Positions 26,551 through 36,606 of a stretch of 38,415 nucleotides of DNA are shown piece by piece. The notes below the pieces were generated by a model, which worked only from the letters and a program-made list of their open reading frames with translations, was not told where the DNA came from and did not search any database. The position numbers and the translations under genes are program-made. Every line of letters begins with the position of its first letter. Within the stretch, counting starts at the first letter, position 1. The DNA is from Candidatus Krumholzibacteriia bacterium (GTDB lineage Bacteria > Krumholzibacteriota > Krumholzibacteriia > JAJRXK01), in contig DATFKK010000094.1 in NCBI GenBank assembly GCA_035268685.1, positions 1 through 38,415 on the forward strand. Direction: 5' to 3'.

Positions 26551-27035
26551 TGGGTCGCCCGGACATCAGCGAGTTCGCCCTGCCGCCCGCCGAGTCCCCG
26601 TATCCCCACGGCGGACCGGCCGTCGTCTACACCGACGGCGCCTCCCGTGGCAATCCCGGGCCGGCGGCCTACGGCTGTGTGTACGCGCTCGAAGACGGCA
26701 CCGTGCTCTGTGCCGAGGGCGTGGGCATCGGCGACGACACGAACAACGTGGCCGAATGGAAGGGCTGCATCGCCGCGCTGGAGCGGCTGACCGCCTGGGG
26801 AGTGACCGACGCGGTGCTGCGGTTGGACAGCGAACTCGTGGTGAAGCAGCTGCGGGGGATCTACAAGGTCAAGAAGGAGCACCTTCGCCCGCTCCACGAA
26901 CGCGCCCGGACGCTGAGCGCGAGGATTCCGTCGTTCCGGATCGAGCACGTGCGGCGCGCGGACAACGCGCTGGCCGACGCCATGGCGAACTCCGCGCTCG
27001 ACGAGGGCACGGCACGAGCCGACGCTTCCCACTGA
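26550..27035 (+). CDS. rnhA: RNase HI-family ribonuclease
   Basis: Cleaves RNA in RNA-DNA hybrids. Length is 161 aa. The four acidic catalytic residues are visible: Asp29 in YTDGASRGNPG, Glu69 in NNVAEWKG, Asp93 in LRLDSELV and Asp138 in RRADNALAD. The spacing, and the absence of the basic-protrusion handle seen in E. coli RNase HI, fit the shorter RNase HI type found in archaea and Gram-positives. The GTG start overlaps the stop of the zinc-ribbon gene. rnpB starts about 28 nt after its stop. Confidence 0.92.
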   Translation: MGRPDISEFALPPAESPYPHGGPAVVYTDGASRGNPGPAAYGCVYALEDGTVLCAEGVGIGDDTNNVAEWKGCIAALERLTAWGVTDAVLRLDSELVVKQLRGIYKVKKEHLRPLHERARTLSARIPSFRIEHVRRADNALADAMANSALDEGTARADASH

Positions 27036-27054
27036 GGGCTTTCGCGGCTACATT
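27026..27054 (+). promoter_or_regulatory. Candidate rnpB promoter
   Basis: TTCCCA (27026-27031), a 17-bp spacer and TACATT (27049-27054). The -10 ends 9 nt before the first base of the RNase P RNA P1 helix, exactly where a transcription start is needed. The -35 is weak and lies at the end of rnhA. Confidence 0.5.
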
Positions 27055-27063
27055 TCTGCTGCG

Positions 27064-27454
27064 AAGAGTCGGAGCCGGACAGGCGACCGCGAGCCCGCCT
27101 CCGGGCGGGAGCGAGGAAAGTCCGGGCACCACAGGGCAGGACGCTGGGTAACTCCCAGGGGGAGCGATCCCACGGAAAGTGCCACAGAGAACAGACCGCC
27201 TAAGCGGGCTCCGGCCCGCCGGCAAGGGTGAAACGGTGGGGTAAGAGCCCACCGCCTCTCCGGTGACGGAGAGGGCACGGTAAACCCCGTCTGGTGCAAG
27301 ACCGAATAGGGGAGGAGAGACTGCCCGTCTCGACGACTCCCGGGTGGGTCGCTCGAGCCCGTGGGAAACCACGGGCCCAGAGAAATGGCCGCCACCCGTC
27401 GTGCCGTGAGGCGTGACGGTCACAGAACCCGGCTTACGACCGACTCCGACTCTT
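27064..27454 (+). ncRNA. rnpB: RNase P RNA (bacterial type A)
   Basis: Catalytic RNA that matures tRNA 5' ends. Ends are set by the P1 helix: AAGAGTCGGAG (27064-27074) pairs with CTCCGACTCTT (27444-27454). Conserved cores are present: GAGGAAAGTCCGGGC at 27113-27127, the ACAGGG/GGACGCTGGGTAACTCCCAG region, GGTAAACCCC with GGTGCAAGACC, and the 3' signature ACAGAACCCGGCTTA at 27422-27436. Length is about 391 nt. recJ begins 28 nt after it with no terminator between. Confidence 0.97.
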
Positions 27455-27482
27455 ACGCCCCGGCCCCCCGGACGAACCCGTC

Positions 27483-29261
27483 ATGCCTCAGCAGTCGAGC
27501 ACCCCGGACGGCGGCCCCGGTCCGCTGTGGGATCTCCCCACCCGCGACGACCTCCGGGCCGGCGCCGACCTCGCGCATGCGCTCGCGCTGCCGACGGTGG
27601 CCGGACAGATCCTCTGGCGGCGGGGATTCACCGCGGCCGAGGCCGCGGCACGGTGGCTCGAGCCCGACGCGGCCGATCTGCACGATCCCTCCGATCTCCC
27701 CGACCTGGACGCCGCCGTGGTCAGGATCGGGCACGCGATCGACGACGGCGAGCGGATCGTCGTCCACGGCGACTACGACGCCGACGGGATCTGCGGAACC
27801 GCGCTGCTCACCCGTGGTCTGCGCCGGTTGGGAGCGGTGGTCGAGCCCTTCGTTCCCGATCGCCAGCGCGACGGGTACGGGGTCGCCCGTCGGCTGATCG
27901 AGCACGCGGGCCGCAGTCACGTGGGCCTGCTGATCACCGTCGACACCGGCAGCGCGGCGCACGAGGCCCTGGGCCGGGCGCGCGAACTCGGGATCGACGT
28001 GATCGTGTGCGATCACCATCGTTTCGAGCGGCATCCCGACGGCGCAGAGTGGTTCGTGAACCCTCTGCGTCCCGACAGCCGCTACCCGCACGCCGACCTT
28101 TGCGGTGGCGGGATCGCGTACCAGCTGCTGCGCGCCGTGGCCGCCGCCCGCGGTGGAGACGCCGACGAAGAGCTCCCCCTGGCCGCACTCGCCACCATCG
28201 GCGACCAGATGCCCCTGCGCGGCGAGAATCGAATCCTGGTACGCCGGGGGCTCGCGGCTCTCGGTGCCACCCGGATCCCGGGCCTGCGCGCGCTGATGGA
28301 GGTCGCGCGGATCGGCCGGCGGGTCGACGTCGAGGACGTGGCCTTCCAGATCGCTCCGCGCATCAATGCGCCGGGGCGGATCGAGCGCGCCCGGACCACG
28401 CTCGACCTGTTGCTCGCACCCGACGCGGTGTCCGCACGCAGCGGGGCGCAGCGGCTCGAGGCCCTGAACCGCGAGCGCAAGCGGATCGGCGCCGAGTGCG
28501 CCGACGACGCGGTCGCCATGGCGGAGCGCCGGATCGCGGAGCGCGATCCCGCGGGTCTGGTTCTGTCGTCGCCGGCGTGGCACCGGGGCGTGGTCGGGAT
28601 CGCGGCGGCGAAGGTCGCCCGTGCCTACGGTCGGCCGGCCCTGCTGCTGGCGGTCGAGGGCGACGGGGCGGTGGGCAGCGCCCGGAGCGTGCCCGGTGTG
28701 GACCTCGTCGAGGTGCTCGACCAGTGCGCCGACCTGCTCGATCGCTATGGCGGGCACGCGGCCGCGGCCGGTCTGGCCGTGGCGTCGGAGCATGTCGCGG
28801 AGCTCGAGGACCGCTTCCACCGTGCCATCCGGCGCCCGGCGGGCGCCGAGGTCGCCCCGCCCCTGCGCATCGACGCGATCCTGGGCCACGAAGACCTCGA
28901 CGAGGACCTGGCCGCGTTCTTGAATGCCCTGGGTCCTTTCGGGCAGGACAACCCCAGTCCCCGCCTCGCGGGGCTGGGATGGCGGCATCGGCGGTCGCCC
29001 CGCGTGGTCGGAGAGCGTCACCTGCGGCTGGATCTCGACCACGGAGGGCGCGCGCGGGGCCTGATCGCGTTCGGGCAGGCCGAGGCCTGGATGCCCACGG
29101 CGGTGGGAGCACCCGACCTCGACGTGGCCTTCACCGTGCGGTACCGACCCGATTCGAATTACGATGTATGGGAGCTCACACTCGACGGACTCCGACCTGC
29201 CTCCGGCTCCGGGCCCGCGGTGGGTGGTCAGGAACCAGGAGGAACCCAGGAGCAACCTTGA
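27483..29261 (+). CDS. recJ: Single-stranded-DNA-specific exonuclease RecJ
   Basis: 5'-3' ssDNA exonuclease of the DHH superfamily, used in recombination and mismatch or base-excision repair. Length is 592 aa. DHH domain motifs: VHGDYDADGICG at about residue 95, ITVDTG and the name motif CDHHRF at about 178-183. The DHHA1 domain has PAWHRGVVGIAAAKVA and GGHAAAAGLAV. A C-terminal OB-like domain follows. ATG 27483 has only a weak ribosome-binding site (GGACGA). The stop TGA overlaps the TTG start of the (p)ppGpp enzyme. Confidence 0.95.
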   Translation: MPQQSSTPDGGPGPLWDLPTRDDLRAGADLAHALALPTVAGQILWRRGFTAAEAAARWLEPDAADLHDPSDLPDLDAAVVRIGHAIDDGERIVVHGDYDADGICGTALLTRGLRRLGAVVEPFVPDRQRDGYGVARRLIEHAGRSHVGLLITVDTGSAAHEALGRARELGIDVIVCDHHRFERHPDGAEWFVNPLRPDSRYPHADLCGGGIAYQLLRAVAAARGGDADEELPLAALATIGDQMPLRGENRILVRRGLAALGATRIPGLRALMEVARIGRRVDVEDVAFQIAPRINAPGRIERARTTLDLLLAPDAVSARSGAQRLEALNRERKRIGAECADDAVAMAERRIAERDPAGLVLSSPAWHRGVVGIAAAKVARAYGRPALLLAVEGDGAVGSARSVPGVDLVEVLDQCADLLDRYGGHAAAAGLAVASEHVAELEDRFHRAIRRPAGAEVAPPLRIDAILGHEDLDEDLAAFLNALGPFGQDNPSPRLAGLGWRHRRSPRVVGERHLRLDLDHGGRARGLIAFGQAEAWMPTAVGAPDLDVAFTVRYRPDSNYDVWELTLDGLRPASGSGPAVGGQEPGGTQEQP

Positions 29262-31492
29262 TCTCGAAGCCGGCGACACGCACCAATCCCCTCGACCTCG
29301 AAGGCCGCATGTCCGCGGTCGTCGAACAGGTGCGCGCGTACCACGCGGAGGCCGATCTCGAGAAACTCTGGCGCGGGTTCCACGTTGGCCGCGACGCCCA
29401 CGACGGGCAGAACCGCAAGAGCGGTGAGCCCTACTTCACCCACTGTGTGAGCGTGGCCGAGGCCCTTACGGACCTCCGTATGGACGTCGACACGATCGTG
29501 GCGGGGCTGCTGCACGACGTGGTCGAAGACACCGGAATCGGACTCGACGACGTGCGCGAGACCTTCGGTGACGACGTGGCCCTGCTCGTCGACGGCGTGA
29601 CCAAGATCAACGAGATCCGCTACGCCAATCCCGAGGCGCAGCAGGCCGAGAACTACCGCAAGATGCTGCTGACGATGGCCAAGGACGTGCGGGTCATCCT
29701 GATCAAGCTCTGCGACCGCCTGCACAACATGCGCACGATCGCCTCGCTGTCGCGTCACCGGCAGGAGGCGATCGCGCAGGAGACGCTGAACGTCTACGCG
29801 CCGCTGGCCCACCGCTTCGGGATCGCCCGGCTGAAGTGGGAGCTCGAGGACCTCGCGTTCGAGACCCTGCATCCCGACGACCACGCCGCGATCCTGCAGG
29901 GCATCCGCGAGCAACGGTCCGAGCGGGAGGGCATCATCGAGGCCTTCACCCGGCCGCTGTGTCGCCTGCTCGACAAGGCGGGGATGAGCTACGAGGTCCA
30001 GGGCCGACCGAAGCACTACTACTCGGTCTGGCGGAAGATGCAGTCGCGCAGCATGCCGCTCGCCAAGATCTTCGACCTGCTGGCCGTCCGGTTGATCGTG
30101 GACGAAGTCGGCGATTGCTACCATGCGCTGGGCCTGGTGCACGCCAACTGGGTGCCGATCCACGACCGGTTGAAGGACTACATCGCCAATCCGAAGCAGA
30201 ACGCCTACCAGTCGCTGCACACCACCGTGCACGGCCCCGACGGCCATCTGATCGAGGTGCAGATCCGTACCCACGAGATGCATCGCCGCGCCGAGGTGGG
30301 GATCGCCGCACACTGGCTCTACAAGGAAGGTCGCGACGACCGTCCGGCCAAGCCCGGCGACCGCCTCGACGAACAGATGCAGTGGTTCCGCGAGGTGCTC
30401 GAACTGCAGCAGGACGTCCACGACCCGCGCGAGTTCATGGAGGCGCTGAAGATCGACCTCTTCCAGGACGAGGTCTACGTCTTCAGTCCCAAGGGCGAGG
30501 TCTTCAAGATGGCGCAGGGGTCCACGCCGCTGGACTTCGCGTTCCACGTGCACAGCGAGGTCGGTCTGCACTGTAGCGGGGCGCGGGTCGACGGACGGCT
30601 CGTGTCGTTGCGTTATCCGCTGCGCAGTGGTGAGACGGTCGAGGTGCTCACGAACAAGAACGCCAGTCCCAGCCCCGGCTGGCTCGAGATCGTCCAGACC
30701 AGCAAGGCCAAGCACAAGATCCGGCAGTGGATCAAGGCCACGCAGTTCGAAGAGTCGGTCAAGCTGGGCCGCGAGATGGTCGAGCGCGAGCTGAAGAAGC
30801 GCAAGGCGCTCGACCTGTTCGAGTCGAAGATCGAAGAGGTGTCGCAGGATCTGGGGCACACCGACCCCGACCGGCTGCTCGCGGCCATCGGCAACGGTGC
30901 GGTGCCGCTGCAGCGGGTGCTGAACAAGATGGCGCCGCCGCCCGAGAAGAAGCGCCGGATCATCCCGCTTCCCGACCGCCTGTCGAAGGCGCTCAAGCGT
31001 CCCGCGGCCGGAGGGGTGCGGATCCAGGGCGTGGACAACCTCATGATCAGCTTCGCCAAGTGCTGCCAGCCGGTGCCGGGCGATGCGATCAAGGGAATCG
31101 TGACCATCGGCCGTGGCGTGAGTGTTCACCGCGCCGACTGCGACAACCTCGGCCCCGACCGCATCGAGCCCGAGCGCCTGATCGACGTGAACTGGGACGT
31201 GGGCGAAGAGACCGCGTTCCCCGTGCAGTTGATCGTGGCCGGGCACGACCGCCTGAATCTGTTGGCCGACATCTCGCGAGCGATCAGCGACATGGGCGTG
31301 AACATCCAGGCCGGCAGTTTCGAAGGCGAGCACGAGTACGCCCACTGCACCTTCGTGATCGAGGTCCGCAACCTGTCGCACCTCGACCGGATCATCCGCG
31401 CGATCCGGGGCCTGAACGGGGTGGACCGGGTCGAACGCGCTGCGGTCGGTCTCAGCGACGGGACGGCATTCGAGTCCGGGACCGACGCATGA
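29258..31492 (+). CDS. RelA/SpoT-type (p)ppGpp synthetase/hydrolase
   Basis: Stringent-response enzyme, probably bifunctional. Length is 744 aa. An N-terminal HD hydrolase domain with intact HDVVED (about residues 88-93), then a synthetase domain with GRPKHYYSVWRKM, which fits the RxKD-type motif of bifunctional Rel/SpoT rather than the ExDD of RelA. A TGS domain (VYVFSPKGEVFKMAQGSTPLDFAF), a zinc-finger/helical part with CCQPVPGD and a C-terminal ACT domain follow. I chose TTG 29258 because AGGAG (29248-29252) sits 5 nt upstream and it overlaps the recJ stop as TTGA; ATG 29309 is the alternative. Confidence 0.94.
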   Translation: MISKPATRTNPLDLEGRMSAVVEQVRAYHAEADLEKLWRGFHVGRDAHDGQNRKSGEPYFTHCVSVAEALTDLRMDVDTIVAGLLHDVVEDTGIGLDDVRETFGDDVALLVDGVTKINEIRYANPEAQQAENYRKMLLTMAKDVRVILIKLCDRLHNMRTIASLSRHRQEAIAQETLNVYAPLAHRFGIARLKWELEDLAFETLHPDDHAAILQGIREQRSEREGIIEAFTRPLCRLLDKAGMSYEVQGRPKHYYSVWRKMQSRSMPLAKIFDLLAVRLIVDEVGDCYHALGLVHANWVPIHDRLKDYIANPKQNAYQSLHTTVHGPDGHLIEVQIRTHEMHRRAEVGIAAHWLYKEGRDDRPAKPGDRLDEQMQWFREVLELQQDVHDPREFMEALKIDLFQDEVYVFSPKGEVFKMAQGSTPLDFAFHVHSEVGLHCSGARVDGRLVSLRYPLRSGETVEVLTNKNASPSPGWLEIVQTSKAKHKIRQWIKATQFEESVKLGREMVERELKKRKALDLFESKIEEVSQDLGHTDPDRLLAAIGNGAVPLQRVLNKMAPPPEKKRRIIPLPDRLSKALKRPAAGGVRIQGVDNLMISFAKCCQPVPGDAIKGIVTIGRGVSVHRADCDNLGPDRIEPERLIDVNWDVGEETAFPVQLIVAGHDRLNLLADISRAISDMGVNIQAGSFEGEHEYAHCTFVIEVRNLSHLDRIIRAIRGLNGVDRVERAAVGLSDGTAFESGTDA

Positions 31493-31944
31493 GGGTCGTC
31501 CTGCAGCGCGTTCGTCAGGCCTCGGTCACCGTGGCCGACACCGTGACCGGATCGATCGACCGCGGGCTGTTGATCCTCTGTGCCTTCCGCGAGAACGACA
31601 CCGAAGCCGAGCTCGAGTGGATGGCGCGCAAGTGTGTCGAGTTGCGGATCTTTCCCGACGACGAGGGAAAGATGAACCGCGGCCTGCGCGACGTGGACGG
31701 CGCCGTGCTCGTGGTGTCGCAGTTCACCCTCTACGGCGATGCGCGCAAGGGACGTCGTCCGAGCTTCGTGGGCTCGGCTCCGGGCGAGCAGGCCGAGCGT
31801 CTGTACGATCGTTTCGTCCGGTGTCTCCGGGACCTCGACGTCCGCGTGGCCACCGGCATCTTCGCCGCCGACATGCAGGTCGAACTGCAGAACGACGGTC
31901 CGGTCACGTTGATCCTCGACCGCGATGCCGACGGCGGAGCATGA
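31489..31944 (+). CDS. dtd: D-aminoacyl-tRNA deacylase
   Basis: Removes D-amino acids (and glycine from tRNA-Ala) from mischarged tRNAs. Length is 151 aa, standard. Opens MRVVLQRVRQASV, has the active-site SQFTLYGD (usually SQFTLYAD) at about residues 80-87 and the C-terminal NDGPVTL motif containing the Gly-Pro pair that excludes L-amino acids. Overlaps the (p)ppGpp enzyme by ATGA and maf by 4 nt. dtd beside a rel gene is common in many bacteria. Confidence 0.96.
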   Translation: MRVVLQRVRQASVTVADTVTGSIDRGLLILCAFRENDTEAELEWMARKCVELRIFPDDEGKMNRGLRDVDGAVLVVSQFTLYGDARKGRRPSFVGSAPGEQAERLYDRFVRCLRDLDVRVATGIFAADMQVELQNDGPVTLILDRDADGGA

Positions 31945-32590
31945 ACGGGCACCCCTTCCTGCGACCCGGTGATCGACCGCTGGTCCTGGCCAGCCGCAGT
32001 CCGCGGCGGGCCGAGATCCTGCGGGCGCAGGGACTCGACTTCACCGTGCAACCGGCGGGCATCGACGAGACCGTGCTCGACGACGAGACCCCCGCGGCGC
32101 ACGTTTGTCGGCTCGCCCTGGAGAAGGCGCGCGCCGTGGCGGCGGATCATCCCGACGCCATGGTCCTCGGCTCGGACACCGTGGTGGTGATCGACGGCGA
32201 GATCCTCGGAAAGCCCGAGGACGAGGCCGAGGCGCGGGCCATGCTGCGACGCCTCGCCGGCCGCGAGCACGCGGTGTACAGTTCGGCCGCGCTGGTCACC
32301 GACGGGACGCAGGGCGTGGACCACGACGTCACGCGGGTGCGCTTCCGGGAACTCGACCACGTCGAGATCGCGGCCTACGTGGCCAGCGGCGAGCCCATGG
32401 ACAAGGCCGGGGCCTACGGGATCCAGCAGCGCGGTGCGCTGCTGGTGGCCGGAATCGACGGCTGCTACTTCAACGTGATGGGCCTGCCGCTGCAGGCCTT
32501 CCGGCGCGTCTGGATCGAGGTCGTGGGGCCGATCGCCGGCCACCCGGCGGGCCCGGCGAACCCGACCGACACGGGAACAGGAGGATCGGC

Positions 32591-32594
<4 letters not shown>
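31941..32594 (+). CDS. maf: Maf-family nucleoside triphosphate pyrophosphatase
   Basis: House-cleaning NTP pyrophosphatase that hydrolyses non-canonical or excess nucleotides such as dTTP/UTP. Length is 217 aa. Signature LVLASRSPRRAEILR near the N-terminus, SDTVVVIDGEILGKP at about residues 75-89, and AGAYGIQQRGALLVAGIDGCYFNVMGLPL near the end. The AYGIQ motif places it in the YhdE/dTTPase branch. ATG 31941 overlaps dtd; its TGA overlaps the mtnA GTG. Confidence 0.94.
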
Positions 32595-33643
<1,049 letters not shown>

Positions 33644-33673
33644 TCCCGCGGCGCCTGCGGCGCCCGTGGTTCC

Positions 33674-33701
33674 TTGACACGCTCGCGAGCGGTTGTTAAT
33701 T
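33674..33701 (+). promoter_or_regulatory. Strong promoter of the rplM-rpsI operon
   Basis: Consensus TTGACA (33674-33679), a 16-bp spacer and TTAATT (33696-33701). It lies 31 bp after mtnA and 226 bp before rplM, so the mRNA has a leader of about 220 nt. The spacer holds a perfect palindrome. Confidence 0.8.
33680..33691. promoter_or_regulatory. 12-bp palindrome in promoter spacer (candidate operator)
   Basis: CGCTCGCGAGCG is a perfect palindrome exactly between the -35 and -10 of the rplM promoter. A protein bound here would block polymerase. A near-identical copy lies at 33761-33772. Confidence 0.5.
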
Positions 33702-33718
33702 TTGCGAGCCTTGCGCCG

Positions 33719-33734
33719 ACGGGCCTGAGCCCGT
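33719..33734 (+). other. Leader hairpin of rplM
   Basis: ACGGGC (33719-33724), loop CTGA, GCCCGT (33729-33734). A GC-only stem near the 5' end of the leader RNA. The remaining leader to 33927 shows no reading frame I would call real. Confidence 0.4.
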
Positions 33735-33759
33735 GGGCGCCGTCGTGCCCGCGCGCCGC

Positions 33760-33773
33760 CCGCTCACGAGCGG
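33760..33773. promoter_or_regulatory. Second palindrome in the rplM leader (candidate operator)
   Basis: CCGCTC-AC-GAGCGG contains CGCTCACGAGCG, differing from the promoter-spacer palindrome by one central base. Centres are 81 bp apart. With only a 2-nt gap it would be a poor RNA hairpin, which favours a DNA-binding site. Confidence 0.45.
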
Positions 33774-33927
33774 AGGCCGGATCGCAGCGGGACGCACTGG
33801 GATTTCCCCGTCTGGGCAGCTGGACGTTCGGAACTCCGCACCGGGTCGTCCGGGGCGGAGTCGATCGTGAGGGCTCCGGGCTCGTTCGGAGCACCCGACG
33901 ACCGGACATCCGCGTGGAGGCAGAACC

Positions 33928-34365
33928 GTGAAGATGACCGTGAGCGCCAAGGCCGAGACCGTCGAGCGTCGCTGGTACGTGGTCGACGCCGCGTCGGCCC
34001 CGCTGGGCCGTGTCGCGAGCCGGGTGGCGACCGTGCTCCGAGGCAAGCACAAGCCGAGCTACACGCCCCACGTCGACTGCGGCGACCACGTGATCGTGGT
34101 GAACGCCGAGCAGCTCCAGCTGACCGGCGGCAAGTTGGACGGCAAGATCTACGACCGGTATTCCGGTTACCAGAGCGGTCGGTACCTCCGCACCGCCCGC
34201 GAGCAGATGGATCGCGACCCACGGGTCGTGGTCGAGTCCGCCGTACGCGGCATGCTGCCCAAGAACAAACTGGGCCGCTCGATGATCAAGAAGCTGAAGG
34301 TGTACACCGGCGCCGAGCATCCGCACGCCGCCCAGAGCCCCGAGCCGCTCGAGTTGAATCTCTAG
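33928..34365 (+). CDS. rplM: 50S ribosomal protein L13
   Basis: Early-assembly large-subunit protein. 145 aa, normal length. Conserved RRWYVVDAASAPLGRVAS at the start, VDCGDHVIVVNAEQLQLTG, DKxY-type KIYDRYSGYQSG and VRGMLPKNKLGRSMIKKLKVY. GTG 33928 is chosen because GGAGG (33916-33920) is 7 nt upstream; ATG 33934 is two codons later and would be 13 nt away. The long leader suggests autogenous control, as known for L13 in other bacteria. Confidence 0.97.
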   Translation: MKMTVSAKAETVERRWYVVDAASAPLGRVASRVATVLRGKHKPSYTPHVDCGDHVIVVNAEQLQLTGGKLDGKIYDRYSGYQSGRYLRTAREQMDRDPRVVVESAVRGMLPKNKLGRSMIKKLKVYTGAEHPHAAQSPEPLELNL

Positions 34366-34403
34366 AGTGACGTTCGCGCCGGGTTCGGCGCGCCGGAGAG
34401 AGC

Positions 34404-34823
34404 ATGAACGAAACGCAGACGACGACTCGTCCGATCGCCGACCGGGCCTACGCCACGGGACGCCGCAAGGAGGCCACCGCGCGCGTGTGGATCACTCCTG
34501 GTTCCGGCAAGTTCACGGTCAACGGCCGCGCCTTCGAGGATTATTTTCCCACGCCGACTCGCCGCATGGTGATCGAGCAGCCACTGACGCTGGTCGAGCG
34601 CAAGGGTGAGCTCGACGTCTTGGTGACCGTGCGTGGTGGCGGTGTGGGGGGTCAGGCGGGCGCCGTGCGTCACGCCCTCGCCCGCGCCCTGGTGAACATG
34701 GACGAGGAGCTGCGCCAGACCCTGCGTAAGGCCGGGTTCCTCACGCGCGATGCCCGCGAGGTCGAGCGCAAGAAGTACGGTCAGCCGGGCGCACGCAAGC
34801 GCTTCCAGTTCAGCAAGCGCTAG
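34404..34823 (+). CDS. rpsI: 30S ribosomal protein S9
   Basis: Small-subunit protein whose C-terminal tail reaches the decoding-site tRNAs. 139 aa. Conserved [38 protein letters not shown] and the universal C-terminus [11 protein letters not shown] 34404 follows GGAGAG. The first about 12 residues ([12 protein letters not shown]) are a non-conserved extension. Co-transcribed with rplM, 38 nt downstream. Confidence 0.97.
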   Translation: MNETQTTTRPIADRAYATGRRKEATARVWITPGSGKFTVNGRAFEDYFPTPTRRMVIEQPLTLVERKGELDVLVTVRGGGVGGQAGAVRHALARALVNMDEELRQTLRKAGFLTRDAREVERKKYGQPGARKRFQFSKR

Positions 34824-34837
34824 GCTGGACGATCAGA

Positions 34838-34861
34838 CCGGGGGTGCCACGGCGCTCCCGG
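34838..34861 (+). terminator. Hairpin after rpsI (attenuator or processing site)
   Basis: CCGGGGGTGC (34838-34847) pairs with GCGCTCCCGG (34852-34861) with two wobbles around a CACG loop. It has no T-tract and no clear promoter follows before rpsB, so partial readthrough into rpsB is likely. Confidence 0.4.
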
Positions 34862-34882
34862 AAATCCGCACCCGACCCCGAG

Positions 34883-34896
34883 CCTGTCCGCACAGG
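34883..34896 (+). other. rpsB leader hairpin
   Basis: CCTGT (34883-34887), loop CCGC, ACAGG (34892-34896) in the 169-nt gap before rpsB; a small CGCC-GAAG-GGCG stem lies just downstream. Together they make a structured leader where S2 could bind its own mRNA. Confidence 0.35.
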
Positions 34897-34992
34897 TGCG
34901 CCGAAGGGCGTCGCGGAAGGTGTCGACGGGCGGGGAGGCACAACCTGGATCCCACGGGCGGCGCAAGGTGCGTCGCGCCAGAGAGGTGAAAC

Positions 34993-35796
<804 letters not shown>

Positions 35797-35833
35797 TCCA
35801 TTCGCCTTCCGGGGGTCCAGCGGGATCCCCACC

Positions 35834-35849
35834 CGGTTCCCCGGAACCG
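35834..35849. other. Dyad in the rpsB-tsf gap
   Basis: CGGTTCC-CC-GGAACCG forms 7-bp arms. It follows a second stem, GGGGTCC with GGATCCCC (about 35808-35828), in the 158-nt gap between rpsB and tsf. Probably an attenuation or processing region that sets the S2 to EF-Ts ratio. Confidence 0.4.
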
Positions 35850-35954
35850 ACTCCCAGACCGTGACCGGAACGATCGCCACGCCCGGCCCCGCGTCGAGCG
35901 CCGCGATCCGCCCGGCAGGATCGTGAACACTTCCACCTCGAGGAAATCCGCCCC

Positions 35955-36548
35955 ATGAGCATCAGCGCCGCCCAGGTCAAGGAGCTCCGGGAACGCACCG
36001 GAGCCGGCATGATGGACTGCAAGAAGGCCCTGACCGAGACCGACGGTGACGTCGACAAGGCCATCGAGTTCCTGCGCACCAAGGGCATGGCCAAGGCCGA
36101 GAAGAAGGCCGACCGCGCGACCAAGCAGGGTCTGGTGGAGAGCTACATCCATCCCGGCGGCGGCGTGGGCGTGCTCGTCGAGGTGCTGTGCGAGACCGAC
36201 TTCGTGGCCCGCACCGACGACTTCAAGGGCTTCGTGCACGACGTGGCCATGCACATCGCGGCGACCGGCCCGCTGGCCCTGAGCGCCGACGAGCTCGACC
36301 AGTCCACGCTCGAGGCCGAGCGCGAGATCTACGTGAAGCAGGCCATGGAAGAGGGCAAGCCGCAGGAGATCGCCGAGAAGATGGTCGAGGGGCGGCTGAA
36401 GAAGTTCCGCAAGGAGAACGCCCTGCTCGAGCAGCCCTTCGTGAAGAATCCCGACCAGACGATCGAGGAGCTGGTGAAGGAGAAGGTGGCCAGCCTGGGT
36501 GAGAACATCCGGATCCACCGCTTCGCCCGTTTCGCGATCGGGGACTGA
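35955..36548 (+). CDS. tsf: Elongation factor Ts
   Basis: Nucleotide exchange factor for EF-Tu. 197 aa, the short form with one core subdomain rather than the roughly 280-aa E. coli type. N-terminal UBA-like domain with LRERTGAGMMDCKKAL, then VEVLCETDFVARTDDFKGFVHDVAMHIAA (the TDFV motif contacts EF-Tu). C-terminus ends ENIRIHRFARFAIGD. ATG 35955 follows GAGGAAA. A terminator-like hairpin comes right after. Confidence 0.97.
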   Translation: MSISAAQVKELRERTGAGMMDCKKALTETDGDVDKAIEFLRTKGMAKAEKKADRATKQGLVESYIHPGGGVGVLVEVLCETDFVARTDDFKGFVHDVAMHIAATGPLALSADELDQSTLEAEREIYVKQAMEEGKPQEIAEKMVEGRLKKFRKENALLEQPFVKNPDQTIEELVKEKVASLGENIRIHRFARFAIGD

Positions 36549-36566
36549 ACACCGAACCGATCTTCC

Positions 36567-36600
36567 GAGCGCCCGTTCCGATTGGAGCGGGCGCTCTTCT
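36567..36600 (+). terminator. Intrinsic terminator between tsf and pyrH
   Basis: GAGCGCCCGTTCC (36567-36579), loop GATT, GGAGCGGGCGCTC (36584-36596), 13 bp with one wobble, then TTCT. It ends 6 nt before the pyrH start and next to its AGGA ribosome-binding site, so it can limit both transcription and translation of pyrH. Confidence 0.75.
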
Positions 36601-36606
36601 AGGACC

